NCBI GenBank assembly: GCA_003647275.1 | Contig: QMMN01000011.1 | Span: 1-60,886, forward strand | Direction of reading: 5' to 3' | DNA: 60,886 bases | Origin: Deltaproteobacteria bacterium | GTDB taxonomy: Bacteria; Desulfobacterota; Desulfobacteria; Desulfobacterales; C00003060 | Shown here: positions 51,914 to 60,406 of the stretch, piece after piece | Numbering within the stretch: position 1 is the stretch's first letter | How the letters are laid out: the number at the start of each line of letters is the position of its first letter | Notes under the pieces: model-generated | What the model was told of the DNA's origin: nothing | Seen by the model: only the letters and a program-made list of their open reading frames with translations | Databases searched by the model: none | Program-made: the position numbers and the translations under genes

Positions 51914-53674
51914 TTACCCGGGTTCCAAATCTCTAATGACCAACTGAATCCTTTTTCGATCTTTCCATCGATTCCAGCGAATATGACAGGCGATCTGATT
52001 GAGGTGTTTAGGATGCGGTTCAGCAGCACCCATCTGCCTGCCACTACGAGGCATGAGCGGGGAGGGGGTGTTGAAAAAGATTGCATCAAGTGGCTTGGTC
52101 TGGTGTTTTTTCGAGGAACGTAGCCGCATTTGCAAATGGTGGGCCCCGACCATGCGGGCAGAAAGGACATCAATATCTGAAAGCATAAAAAGAGGTTCTG
52201 GATTCCCTGTTCCAAAAGGGGCAAGTGCCTCCAGTTCATCTACCAGTTCAGTACAGATATCAGATACAGAAATTTCGCTGTCAATCACCAGTTTGGGCAC
52301 AAAATCTTCTGGTATGGTTTTCTCGCAGACGATTCTTTCAAATTTTTTACTGAAGGCCGGGATATTTTCAGCTCTCAAGGTAAGGCCCGCTGCCGCCTTA
52401 TGGCCTCCGAATTTTTCCAGGTACTGAGAACAGCTCTTCAGACCTTCATACACATCAAATCCATCTGGACTTCGAGCCGACCCTTTGCCTATACCATCGG
52501 CAACTGCAATAACAACGACAGGGCGACAATACCGGTTAACCAACCTGGACGCCACGATCCCAACGACGCCCTCGTGCCATCCCGGACGATCTAAGACCAG
52601 CGCTCTTTGTTTCAATAACCTGGGATTGTCTTCAAGGTGCTGGGTGATGTCTGACAGGATAAGGTTTTCAATCTCCTGCCTTCTGGTATTTTCCTGATTG
52701 AGTTCCTCGGCAATAGCATGTGCTATCTTCGTATCCGATGTCATCAGGAGCTTCAAGGCAATTGAGCCGTTGCGCAGCCTTCCGGCAGCATTCAGCCGAG
52801 GGGCGATCCTAAAAGCGATTTCCCGAGTATCAAGAGGGCGATCCGGCATGTTGGACACGTCCAGGAGGGCCTTAACGCCTGGACGGACGTCAGAAGACAG
52901 CACTTCAAGACCGGCCTTCACATAGATACGGTTTTCTTCCACAAGCGGAACCATATCTGCCACTGTGCCAAGGGCTACAAGATCGCAGGCAGCCTTTAAA
53001 TTTGGTTCTAAACGACTGTTCCAAAAACCTTCATCCCGAAGCCTTTTTCGGAGGGCAAGAACCAGGTTAAAAGCCACACCTACACCGGCCAGCCATGAAA
53101 AGCCTGAGGGACAATCAGGCCGTTTAGGGTTCAAAACGGCCAAGGCATCTGGCATCTGGGAAGGGATTTCATGATGATCCGTTATAATGACATCGATCCC
53201 AGCACGACGAGCCGCACTGACCGCTTCATGGCTGCTAATACCGCAGTCCACGGTAATGATTAGACCAATATTATCGGGGATAGCGCATTTTTCAACACAG
53301 TCCAGGCTCAACCCATAACCTTCGGTTAGACGATTCGGAATATAGAAACGCACATCAGCATCCAGATAGGATAGAAACTCAAAGAGAAGCGCAGTGGCCG
53401 TGATGCCATCCACATCATAGTCCCCACAGACGAGCACCTTTTCGCGGCGAAGAATCGCCAGCAGGATGCGCTCAACTGCACGGTCTGTATCTTTCATCAA
53501 AAAAGGGGATCGAACACGGGCAAGCGAAGGTTTCAGAAAGGCTGTTGCACGATCCGGGCTGCAGATACCGCGGTTTGTCAGTACAGTGGCGACCGCTGGC
53601 CGACAGCCCAGGCTTTCAGCCAGCATCGAAACCTGTTTAGGGTCAGGTGAAAGGATATGCCATCTTTTTTGCAT
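51914..53674 (-). CDS. recJ: Single-stranded-DNA exonuclease RecJ
   Basis: A 586-residue 5'-3' exonuclease of the DHH superfamily used in recombination and mismatch repair. Catalytic motifs in order are VCGDYDVDGITAT near residue 82, ITVDCGISSHE near 138, the DHH motif IITDHHEIP near 164, VALGTVADMVPL near 232, and the DHHA1 motif KFGGHKAAAGLTL near 435. An OB domain closes the C-terminus. The last 60 residues are less conserved. Length is normal for the family. Confidence 0.94.
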   Translation of the reverse strand: MQKRWHILSPDPKQVSMLAESLGCRPAVATVLTNRGICSPDRATAFLKPSLARVRSPFLMKDTDRAVERILLAILRREKVLVCGDYDVDGITATALLFEFLSYLDADVRFYIPNRLTEGYGLSLDCVEKCAIPDNIGLIITVDCGISSHEAVSAARRAGIDVIITDHHEIPSQMPDALAVLNPKRPDCPSGFSWLAGVGVAFNLVLALRKRLRDEGFWNSRLEPNLKAACDLVALGTVADMVPLVEENRIYVKAGLEVLSSDVRPGVKALLDVSNMPDRPLDTREIAFRIAPRLNAAGRLRNGSIALKLLMTSDTKIAHAIAEELNQENTRRQEIENLILSDITQHLEDNPRLLKQRALVLDRPGWHEGVVGIVASRLVNRYCRPVVVIAVADGIGKGSARSPDGFDVYEGLKSCSQYLEKFGGHKAAAGLTLRAENIPAFSKKFERIVCEKTIPEDFVPKLVIDSEISVSDICTELVDELEALAPFGTGNPEPLFMLSDIDVLSARMVGAHHLQMRLRSSKKHQTKPLDAIFFNTPSPLMPRSGRQMGAAEPHPKHLNQIACHIRWNRWKDRKRIQLVIRDLEPG

Positions 53675-53734
53675 GTCAAACTAATATAGCCCAAAGAGAA
53701 CCATTGTACAACTCCGATTTTTTTCGTTGAAAAC

Positions 53735-54016
53735 ATGGGGAAAATGATGTTAGTTTTAAAAAGACCCATGCAGAGCATTCAATTGCCGAAGACCACCATA
53801 AAAAAATACTATCGCATAGATCGAAGACAGATCTACCTTTTAAAGTTTATCCTGGAAGGTTATGACGGCGTTGCTGTTCTCAGGACCCTAAATCAACAAG
53901 AAGGATTAATCGTGCTACACATTGGACCCGGTTGTCAAAGTATTGTAGATATGATCATACAGGATCTTCAAAGGCAAATCAGAATTGAATATCTGGAGGA
54001 TTACATTCATTATTAA
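53735..54016 (+). CDS. DUF4911-family small protein
   Basis: A 93-residue protein with the DUF4911 pattern: YYRIDRRQIYLLKFILEGYDG near residues 32-52, then a hydrophobic core and a C-terminal LVLHIGPGCQSIVDMIIQDL-like segment. Function is unknown. It resembles small proteins that pair with tRNA-modification genes, and here it lies two genes before miaB on the same strand. A role in that pathway is only suggested by position. Confidence 0.75.
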   Translation: MGKMMLVLKRPMQSIQLPKTTIKKYYRIDRRQIYLLKFILEGYDGVAVLRTLNQQEGLIVLHIGPGCQSIVDMIIQDLQRQIRIEYLEDYIHY

Positions 54017-54095
54017 ACTTCTGAATGCCTGGTTTGTGAATTCTGAGCAAGAAGGAAATGGACACAAGGTGGACGTATCTGAGGAAGGAGGCAGT

Positions 54096-54530
54096 ATGAA
54101 AAGGGGATGTTTCGTCGGCCTGGTGGTATTGTTCTACGTATTTTTGGTCGGAATGGGTGGCCTTGGCGGCTCTGCCTCGGTAAGGGTCCCGGAACCGACA
54201 AAGAATTATGATGCCACTGTGACAGATCAATCGAATATTTCTACACGTCTTGAAAAGTTTAGCCTTGATGGTCAGACGTTTCTTTCTGGTAAGCTAGGTG
54301 ATGCTTATATCTCTATCAGCTTTGATAAGATTGAATCAATCGAATTTGTGCTGCAAGATAAAACTTTAACCGCCGAGGTCCAGTTGAAGGATGGTAAAAC
54401 CGTCCCTGTTGTTGTGGACAAGGGGACACCATGCTATGGAAAGTTGGCGTATGGCAACTTTAAGATTGCCGTGGAGGACGTCAGGTCGATAACCCTACAC
54501 GGCAAGGTTCCCCGGGAAAAGAAACCGTAA
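54096..54530 (+). CDS. Exported hypothetical protein, 144 residues
   Basis: A signal-peptide-bearing protein: MKRGC, then a hydrophobic FVGLVVLFYVFLVGMGGLGG stretch and cleavage near SAS. The mature part is beta-rich (TRLEKFSLDGQTFLSGKLGDAYISI). No family is recognised. GGAGG four bases before ATG 54096 fixes the start; an earlier in-frame start at 53985 has no support. It sits between the DUF4911 gene and miaB on the same strand. Confidence 0.75.
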   Translation: MKRGCFVGLVVLFYVFLVGMGGLGGSASVRVPEPTKNYDATVTDQSNISTRLEKFSLDGQTFLSGKLGDAYISISFDKIESIEFVLQDKTLTAEVQLKDGKTVPVVVDKGTPCYGKLAYGNFKIAVEDVRSITLHGKVPREKKP

Positions 54531-54623
54531 TCAACAACCCCCCATAGAAGACGGTAATGCCAATTCGGCAACAGGCCGTATGGACTTAAGCTCTCAAAGA
54601 GAACGGACGAGAGACCCATCAAT

Positions 54624-55997
54624 ATGAAACAAAAACGTGTCCATATAATCACCATGGGTTGCCAAATGAACGTCTATGACTCCGAACAGATGCTGAGACT
54701 TCTGGCCCCATTGAACTTCAGGCCGACTTCACAGCTGCATAAAGCTGATCTTATCATCATAAATACATGTTCGATCCGAGAAAAGGCCGAGCACAAAGTT
54801 TATAGCTTGTTAGGACGTCTAGCCAGGATGAAACGTCTGAGGCCGGACCTTATGATTGGCGTGGGTGGATGTGTCGCCCAGCAGGAGGGGCATCGTCTTT
54901 TTGAACGGGCACCGCATGTGGATATCGTTTTTGGAACCTTTGGCCTTGAGCGACTCCCCTCCCTTGTTCAACAGGTCAATAATCAAAAAAAGCATATTGT
55001 GGATATAAACCCAAGAGGGACATCAGGGCTTTTGTGTGTTACGGAACCGGTCTTCCAGACCGAGCGTGCCACAGCCTTTGTAACCATCATGCAGGGCTGT
55101 GATAACTTCTGTACTTATTGCGTGGTACCCTATTTAAGAGGACGTGAAGTCAGCCGCAAACCTGAAGCAATACTTGAAGAAATTCGGCTATTGGTAAAAA
55201 ATGGCATCCGTGAAGTCACGCTCATAGGACAAAATGTAAATTCGTATGGGCGAAAGAACGGCCATGGGTGTAATTTTCCGGTACTCCTTGAACAAGTTAA
55301 CGATATTGAAGGCCTGCGGCGCATACGTTTCACGACCTCGCATCCCAAGGACCTGTCGGATCAGTTGATTAACGCCTTTTCCAGGCTGGACAAACTTGCT
55401 GCTCATATCCACCTGCCGGTTCAGTCCGGCTCAAATCGTGTCCTAAAGCGCATGAATAGAGGATACACGAGGGAGGATTACCTCAAGAAAATTGCAAAAT
55501 TGCGCAGTGTCCGGCCCGATATTGCAATAACCTCTGATATCATTGTTGGTTTCCCCGGTGAGGAAACAACTGACTTTGAAGCCACTGTCGATCTTATCCA
55601 GCAAGTAGGATTTGACAGCTTCTTTTTATTCAAGTATTCTGATCGTCCAAACGTTCCAGCTGCTAAGTTTTCCAACAAGGTTCCAGAGGCCATAAAGCGT
55701 AAGCGCTTCAACAGGTTGTCTGAAATTCAAGGCAGGTTTACCTTGGAGAAGAATAAGGCCCTGGTTGGAACGATTCAGGAGGTCTTGGTGGAAGGTCGTA
55801 GCAAAAAATCACACCATCAGTTGACAGGGCGCACCCCCTGCAACAGGAGCGTCAACTTTTCGGACTGCACCGCACGTGTTGGCCAGGTCTTGCCAGTCAG
55901 GATTGTGGAGGCCTTTTCACATTCCTTGCTCGGATCCTCTGTCAAGGGCCATGAAGAATATGTTGGCGAAAATGGAGGAATATCACATGCTGCATGA
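54624..55997 (+). CDS. miaB: tRNA 2-methylthio-N6-dimethylallyladenosine synthase
   Basis: A 457-residue radical SAM methylthiotransferase that adds the 2-methylthio group to i6A37 in tRNA. The N-terminal UPF0004 domain carries one cluster via C13 in TMGCQMNVYDSEQM and further Cys at about 49 and 83. The radical SAM cluster motif is GCDNFCTYCVVPYLRGRE near residue 156, and a TRAM domain ends the protein. The C-terminus extends about 20 residues into the next gene, overlapping the DUF151 gene start by 11 bases. Confidence 0.95.
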   Translation: MKQKRVHIITMGCQMNVYDSEQMLRLLAPLNFRPTSQLHKADLIIINTCSIREKAEHKVYSLLGRLARMKRLRPDLMIGVGGCVAQQEGHRLFERAPHVDIVFGTFGLERLPSLVQQVNNQKKHIVDINPRGTSGLLCVTEPVFQTERATAFVTIMQGCDNFCTYCVVPYLRGREVSRKPEAILEEIRLLVKNGIREVTLIGQNVNSYGRKNGHGCNFPVLLEQVNDIEGLRRIRFTTSHPKDLSDQLINAFSRLDKLAAHIHLPVQSGSNRVLKRMNRGYTREDYLKKIAKLRSVRPDIAITSDIIVGFPGEETTDFEATVDLIQQVGFDSFFLFKYSDRPNVPAAKFSNKVPEAIKRKRFNRLSEIQGRFTLEKNKALVGTIQEVLVEGRSKKSHHQLTGRTPCNRSVNFSDCTARVGQVLPVRIVEAFSHSLLGSSVKGHEEYVGENGGISHAA

Positions 55998-56484
55998 AAT
56001 GAAGGTGTCAGGGATAACCATTGACCCGGTTTCAAACGCCCCCATCGTGATCTTAAAATCCGTTGAAGGAGACCAGGCCCTTCCTATTTGGATCGGTATA
56101 TTGGAAGCGACGGCTATTGCCACAGAGCTGGAAAATGTTCGCTTCTCTCGTCCCATGACCCATGATCTGTTTAAGAATTTCTTGGATATTCTAAAGATAA
56201 AAATCTCTAAGGTGGAGGTGTGCGATCTGAAGGACAACACATTCTTTGCCCAGATTTATTTCTCGCTTAATGATGAATCATACAATATAGATGCCCGTCC
56301 CAGCGATGCCATTGCCTTAGCTCTCAGGGCTGGTTGTCCCATATTTGTCAATGACACGGTGCTTCAGAAATCAAAGAAACTGGATGGAGAGCCTGAAGCA
56401 TGGGACAAGAGCGAAGAGGGTTTGAAATGGAAAGAATATTTAGAAAAACTTTCGCCCGAAGATTTTGGCAAATACAAGATGTAG
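55987..56484 (+). CDS. DUF151 bifunctional nuclease-like protein
   Basis: A 165-residue protein of the DUF151/bifunctional nuclease family. Motifs are the N-terminal MKVSGITIDPVSNAPIVILK, then LPIWIGILEATAIATEL and RPSDAIALALR. A C-terminal UVR-like tail is short or absent (about residues 140-165). GGAGG eight bases before ATG 55987 supports this start inside the miaB end; ATG 55972 and ATG 55876 are in-frame alternatives. In some relatives the protein cleaves DNA and RNA; the activity here is unknown. Confidence 0.85.
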   Translation: MLHEMKVSGITIDPVSNAPIVILKSVEGDQALPIWIGILEATAIATELENVRFSRPMTHDLFKNFLDILKIKISKVEVCDLKDNTFFAQIYFSLNDESYNIDARPSDAIALALRAGCPIFVNDTVLQKSKKLDGEPEAWDKSEEGLKWKEYLEKLSPEDFGKYKM

Positions 56485-56490
56485 TCGATC

Positions 56491-57126
56491 GTGATTGATC
56501 TGCATACCCATTCCATTTTCAGCGATGGCGTGCTGGTGCCATCTGAACTGGTCCGGCGGGCAGAAGTCCTTGGCCTCAAGGCCATAGGTATCACGGATCA
56601 TGCTGATGCCTCCAACCTGGATTTTATTATCCCTCGCATTGTGGCTGTATCTGAAAGTTTGAATCGCGCCAACCAGATCAAAACCGTCCCCGGCATCGAG
56701 TTGACACATGTTCCACCCTCTCAGATCGGCCCCCTAGCCGAAGAGGCCCGTTCTTTAGGCGCCAAAATTATCGTGGTACATGGAGAAACCATTGCAGAGC
56801 CCGTTGCTCCTGGTACCAATCGCGCGGCTCTGACTGCGGACATTGATATCCTGGCCCACCCGGGTCTCATCTCTGAGGAAGAGGTGCTGATGGCAGCCGA
56901 GAAAGGAATCTTTCTGGAAATCACGGCGCGCAAGGGGCACAGCTTAACGAATGGCCACGTTGCGCAATTGGCCAAGAAGCACGGCGCGGAATTGGTGTTG
57001 AATACCGATACCCATGAACCTTCAGATCTCATCACCGAACAACAGGCCAGACAAATTGTCCTGGGCGCAGGCTTGAGCCAGGGGGATTTTGAACGCATGC
57101 AGAAAAACGCCAAGTCACTTCTTTAA
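56491..57126 (+). CDS. PHP-domain phosphoesterase, histidinol-phosphatase type
   Basis: A 211-residue metal-dependent phosphoesterase of the PHP family. Metal ligands are visible in IDLHTHSIFSDG (start), ITDHADASN near 36, GIELTH near 70, VVHGET near 90, HPGL near 130 and NTDTHEPSD near 185. It starts with GTG six bases after the DUF151 stop, so both are one transcript with miaB. The substrate is not fixed by sequence; histidinol phosphate and nucleotide phosphates are possibilities. Confidence 0.88.
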   Translation: MIDLHTHSIFSDGVLVPSELVRRAEVLGLKAIGITDHADASNLDFIIPRIVAVSESLNRANQIKTVPGIELTHVPPSQIGPLAEEARSLGAKIIVVHGETIAEPVAPGTNRAALTADIDILAHPGLISEEEVLMAAEKGIFLEITARKGHSLTNGHVAQLAKKHGAELVLNTDTHEPSDLITEQQARQIVLGAGLSQGDFERMQKNAKSLL

Positions 57127-57142
57127 TCAAGAACAACACGCC

Positions 57143-57709
57143 TCATTCTATTTGCTCCATGCCCTTTGCCACATGCTCTCTGCCCTTATAGAACCGCTCC
57201 TTTTCGCTGTAAATGCATCCGCAGTATTGCTGGCGGTACATATTAAGACGCTTTGAGGCCTCAACCCCCTCCTTCCAACCCTCTCGGAAGTCCCGGTACA
57301 GGAACGGCACGCCATAAGATTTACCAAGGCTCTCGCCGATCGAGCGGATCATGTCGTGCTTCTGGAATTTGCTCTGCAAGAGGGTGGAGGTGAAATAATC
57401 AAACTTACCGCGCCTGGCAATAACAGCTGTGGTCTTTAACCGGTCATGGTAGCAGTAAGCGCAACGTTCTTCCTCGCGAAATACCACATTCTGCAAAAAT
57501 GTTTCCATGTCGTAGCCATCCTGATAGATGACCTTTAAGTTTACCTGTTCGGCATAGGCTTTGAGGGCGTTTTCACGTCGCTGGCACTCCTGGTAGGGGT
57601 GGATATTGCGGTTATAAAAAAAACCCATGGCCTCAAAGCCTTCTGATCGAAGGACCTTCAAGGGGTATATGGTACAGGGCGCGCAGCAGATATGAAGCAA
57701 TACCTTCAT
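57143..57709 (-). CDS. queH: Epoxyqueuosine reductase QueH
   Basis: A 188-residue non-homologous replacement for QueG, completing queuosine in tRNA by reducing the epoxide. Cysteine pairs that bind an Fe-S cluster and metal are present: HICCAPC at the start, ERCAYCYHDRL near 82 and QQYCGCIYSE near 161. It lies three bases after yggS and converges with the PHP gene. With miaB nearby, two tRNA modification genes sit close together. Confidence 0.92.
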   Translation of the reverse strand: MKVLLHICCAPCTIYPLKVLRSEGFEAMGFFYNRNIHPYQECQRRENALKAYAEQVNLKVIYQDGYDMETFLQNVVFREEERCAYCYHDRLKTTAVIARRGKFDYFTSTLLQSKFQKHDMIRSIGESLGKSYGVPFLYRDFREGWKEGVEASKRLNMYRQQYCGCIYSEKERFYKGREHVAKGMEQIE

Positions 57710-57712
57710 CGA

Positions 57713-58408
57713 CTATCTTCTTTCTCCAAAGATGGCAGTGCCGATCCGCACCAGGGTTGCCCCTTCCTCAATGGCAACCTCGAAATCCCCGGTCATCCCC
57801 ATGGAGAGTTCAGTCATGTCCACATGGGGAATGGCTTTGTCGCGGATAAGGACCTGGAGGGATCTAAGGGCCCGGAAATACGGCCGCACCTTGTCCGGGG
57901 CATTGAAGTACGGGGGCATGGTCATAAGCCCGCAGATGGCAAGGTTTTCAAGGGGAGCGATCTGGCGCACCAGGTCAACGACCCCCTCCGTGTCAATGCC
58001 GGACTTGGTTGCCTCAGCGGAAATGTTCACCTGGATTAAGATTTTTTGGACCTTGTCGAGGGCATTGGCCCGTTTATTTAATTCTCTAGCAAGCTTGAGG
58101 CTATCCACGGAATGAATCAGGTCAAAGAGCTTGACCGCATATTTTGCCTTGTTGGATTGAAGGTGGCCAATGAAATGCCAGGAAATCTTTTCTCCCTTGA
58201 GGGCCTCGATCTTTTCCCTGGCCTCCTGCACATAGTTTTCTCCAAGAACCGTTACACCCGCTTTGATCGCAGCCCGAATAGGATCCAGGGGCACGGTCTT
58301 GCTCACGGCAACCAGTTTGACCGTTTTCGGGTCCCGGCCAGACGAGAGGGCCACCGTTTTGATTCGATCTTGAACGCGTTTTAGTCTGCTTTGAATACTT
58401 TCAGGCAT
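57713..58408 (-). CDS. YggS/PLPBP-type PLP homeostasis protein
   Basis: A 231-residue alanine-racemase-fold PLP-binding protein that controls vitamin B6 balance. The PLP lysine lies in KLVAVSKTVPLD (about residue 35), followed by LGENYVQEAREK and WHFIGHLQSNK. The motif near 197 reads LSMGMTGDFEVAIEEGATLVRIG, as is typical. Length is normal. It precedes queH by three bases, so the two are probably one transcript. Confidence 0.93.
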   Translation of the reverse strand: MPESIQSRLKRVQDRIKTVALSSGRDPKTVKLVAVSKTVPLDPIRAAIKAGVTVLGENYVQEAREKIEALKGEKISWHFIGHLQSNKAKYAVKLFDLIHSVDSLKLARELNKRANALDKVQKILIQVNISAEATKSGIDTEGVVDLVRQIAPLENLAICGLMTMPPYFNAPDKVRPYFRALRSLQVLIRDKAIPHVDMTELSMGMTGDFEVAIEEGATLVRIGTAIFGERR

Positions 58409-58489
58409 AACTGTGTTAACTCACTACAGTGATGTCTCGCCCGCTCTCTTTGATCGCTCGAGCTCGCAGAGTTCACGGAGATCATTTTC

Positions 58490-58525
58490 TTGACCTGATT
58501 TTTTGAGCAGGAAAAATCAGGTCAA
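58490..58525. repeat. Perfect 14-base hairpin
   Basis: TTGACCTGATTTTT (58490-58503) pairs fully with AAAAATCAGGTCAA (58512-58525) around an eight-base loop. It shares its frame (TTGANCNGATTT) with a second hairpin at 58642-58676, with compensatory changes between them. It may be a terminator-like element or part of a structured RNA. Confidence 0.6.
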
Positions 58526-58532
58526 CAACTCG

Positions 58533-58549
58533 GTCCGCCGACAGCGGAC
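58533..58549. repeat. GC hairpin, six-base stem
   Basis: GTCCGC (58533-58538) pairs with GCGGAC (58544-58549) around CGACA. It lies between the two long hairpins of this gene-free region. Confidence 0.4.
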
Positions 58550-58619
58550 GTCATTGATCCTAGCATTGACATTTTTTGATAAACGATTATTGATCAGCGT
58601 TTTTTTGCAATAATAATTT

Positions 58620-58633
58620 CCCGCGCAAGCGGG
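58620..58633. repeat. GC hairpin, five-base stem
   Basis: CCCGC (58620-58624) pairs with GCGGG (58629-58633) around GCAA. The same CCCGC/GCGGG stem occurs at 2462-2474. Confidence 0.4.
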
Positions 58634-58641
58634 ATAGCCGG

Positions 58642-58676
58642 TTGAGCAGATTTCCCCTCTCAGGAAATCTGCTCAA
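58642..58676. repeat. Second perfect 14-base hairpin
   Basis: TTGAGCAGATTTCC (58642-58655) pairs fully with GGAAATCTGCTCAA (58663-58676) around CCTCTCA. Positions that differ from the hairpin at 58490 change in both arms, so pairing is kept. Together with a CCCCC/GGGGG stem at 58679-58696 it fills the 310-base gap between yggS and maf, which holds no gene. Confidence 0.6.
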
Positions 58677-58718
58677 AACCCCCGTACCTCTGGGGGCTCT
58701 GTGAGAGACAAAAAAACA

Positions 58719-59312
58719 TTACCGCTTAACCACGCCTTCCCTCAGCAGGAATTCCATGACCTCACATATTGGAAGACCGACAACATTGGTATAAGACCCC
58801 TCAATCCGTTTAACCAAAAAGCTACCCAAACCTTGTACTGCATAGGCTCCTGCCTTGTCAAAAGGTTCATCCGTGCTAAGGTACCAATCAATTTCGGTTT
58901 CGGTCAGGGCCTTGAACAAGACCTTTGTTTCCACGGTTTCGGAAAAGGCGCGTTCTTCTGCCTTGCAACAAATGCAATAGCCGGTCAATACGCGGTGTGT
59001 TTTACCGCTCAACGCTTTTAGCATCTGGCGGGCCTGTGCCTCGGTATCGGGTTTGCCCAGTACCGCATCCCCGATAAGCACGATGGTATCGGCCCCGATA
59101 ACCCAGCTTTCTGGATAGCGCCGGGCAATCTCCATGGCCTTGGCCTCGGCGAGCATACGAACATAATCTTCCGGCGGGTCCACGGGGACCGAACTTTCAT
59201 CTATGGTACTTGGAATCACACGGAACGTCAGGCCAGCCTGCTCAAGGAGATATCGACGTCTTGGGGATGCCGAGGCCAGGATCAAAGGGTGGTTCGACAA
59301 AGACTCGCTCAT
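58719..59312 (-). CDS. maf: Maf-type nucleoside triphosphate pyrophosphatase
   Basis: A 197-residue house-cleaning enzyme that hydrolyses dTTP/UTP or modified nucleotides to monophosphates. Motifs are LILASASPRRRYLLEQAG at the start, IPSTIDES, VIGADTIVLIGD near residue 74, and KAGAYAVQGLGSFLVKRIEGSYTNVVGLP near 152. Substrate class (YhdE or YceF type) cannot be decided. No good Shine-Dalgarno precedes ATG 59312, and the gene is separated from yggS by a hairpin-rich gap. Confidence 0.94.
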   Translation of the reverse strand: MSESLSNHPLILASASPRRRYLLEQAGLTFRVIPSTIDESSVPVDPPEDYVRMLAEAKAMEIARRYPESWVIGADTIVLIGDAVLGKPDTEAQARQMLKALSGKTHRVLTGYCICCKAEERAFSETVETKVLFKALTETEIDWYLSTDEPFDKAGAYAVQGLGSFLVKRIEGSYTNVVGLPICEVMEFLLREGVVKR

Positions 59313-59397
59313 AATTCTGTATGGTTACCAGAAGATACAAGATTTGACAATGTTCGTTTGACCCATTATAAGGGAAAATCTGTCAAATTAACTAGAT

Positions 59398-60063
59398 ATG
59401 GCCATGATAACGGATCGATTGACGTTTTGGATTATTGGGGCTGGCAAATTTGGCACAAAAGCTGTTGAAAGGCTTCACAAGAAAAGACCTGGAGCCAGCT
59501 TCACCGTTGTGGATCAGGATGCAGAAGCCCTGAAGCGCCTGGATCATCTTCCAGCAGAAAAGGTGTGCAAGGAAGGCGCCTCCTATCTTGAAGCACACCT
59601 TGATACTCAAATCGAACCAGACTGGATCATCCCTGCCGTGCCGGTCCATCTGGCCTTTGAGTGGGTACGGCTCAAATTGTCCAATCATGGCCGCATCCAA
59701 GTTCTTGCTGTGCCCGAAGAGATTGAAAAAATGCTACCCAATCCCATTAGGGGCCCACAAGGACAGCTCTTTGTCAGCTATGCTGATTTTCGTTGCCCGG
59801 ACAACTGCACAGAGCCCATCGACAGGTGTACGTTCACAGGAAAGCCGCGAAAGGGGCTCCTCTATAAGCGGATTGAGGAAATCAGTTACAAAGATTTCAG
59901 GTCGATTGTGATTCAAAGCCATCAATTGGCACCTGGGGTAGGGGGGTACCAACCAGAGGCCCTCAAAAAGAGCTTTGCCGAGGTGACAAAAACCAAAACC
60001 CCAGTCATTTACAGCACCGCCTGCCTTTGCCATGGGGTCATGCATGCCTTCAGGCTCATGTAA
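59398..60063 (+). CDS. Rossmann-fold protein with Cys-rich centre, unknown function
   Basis: A 221-residue protein with an N-terminal NAD(P)-binding motif WIIGAGKFGTKAVERLH (about residues 11-27), like potassium-channel RCK domains. The C-terminal half is different: it has FRCPDNCTEP and FTGKPRKGLLYKRIEEI, then a late YSTACLCHGVMHAF with two Cys. The Cys pairs might bind metal or a cluster. Nothing in the neighbourhood indicates a partner, and no membrane segment is present. From memory, similar proteins occur in sulfate reducers, sometimes annotated as potassium transporters, without support here. Confidence 0.75.
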   Translation: MAMITDRLTFWIIGAGKFGTKAVERLHKKRPGASFTVVDQDAEALKRLDHLPAEKVCKEGASYLEAHLDTQIEPDWIIPAVPVHLAFEWVRLKLSNHGRIQVLAVPEEIEKMLPNPIRGPQGQLFVSYADFRCPDNCTEPIDRCTFTGKPRKGLLYKRIEEISYKDFRSIVIQSHQLAPGVGGYQPEALKKSFAEVTKTKTPVIYSTACLCHGVMHAFRLM

Positions 60064-60170
60064 AATAAAGTCGTTCCTCTAACGGACATGGCAACCCGAT
60101 ACCGAATATCCGATGCCATCTCAAGATAACAGATATCAGCCACAAACGAATAACGAAAGCTTTATACTCC

Positions 60171-60198
60171 TTGACAATAAATTCTTGCTCATTATAAA
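60171..60198 (+). promoter_or_regulatory. Promoter of tRNA-Leu
   Basis: TTGACA (60171-60176), 16 bases, TATAAA (60193-60198), 12 bases before the tRNA. It is the best sigma-70 match in the window. Confidence 0.8.
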
Positions 60199-60209
60199 TT
60201 GCCCTTACA

Positions 60210-60298
60210 GCCTGGGTGGCGGAATAGGTAGACGCAAGGGACTTAAAATCCCTCGGAGCTTAGTCTCTGTACGAGTTCGATTCTCGTCCCAGGCACCA
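60210..60298 (+). tRNA. tRNA-Leu (anticodon UAA)
   Basis: The acceptor stem GCCTGGG (60210-60216) pairs with CCCAGGC (60288-60294), then A and an encoded CCA. The anticodon arm is AGGGA, loop CTTAAAA and TCCCT, giving anticodon TAA. The long variable arm (CTCGGAGCTTAGTCTCTGTAC region) and the GTTCGATTC T-loop confirm a class II leucine tRNA. Confidence 0.95.
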
Positions 60299-60406
60299 AG
60301 AAAAACAAGTAGTTAGGCGCTCTCGGCTTGTCGCTTTTTTAGCTCATTTTTGCCCACAATTGACAGTTTGTCCCAACTCTGTCCCAAGTTTTGAAAGGAT
60401 AAGGAA

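Noticed and set aside
60113-60316. A 67-residue ORF over the tRNA-Leu gene
   Set aside because: It is a frame through the tRNA and its promoter.
60312-60318. A GTTAGGC word that matches the attC core
   Set aside because: No partner RYYYAAC box or paired stem was found around it.
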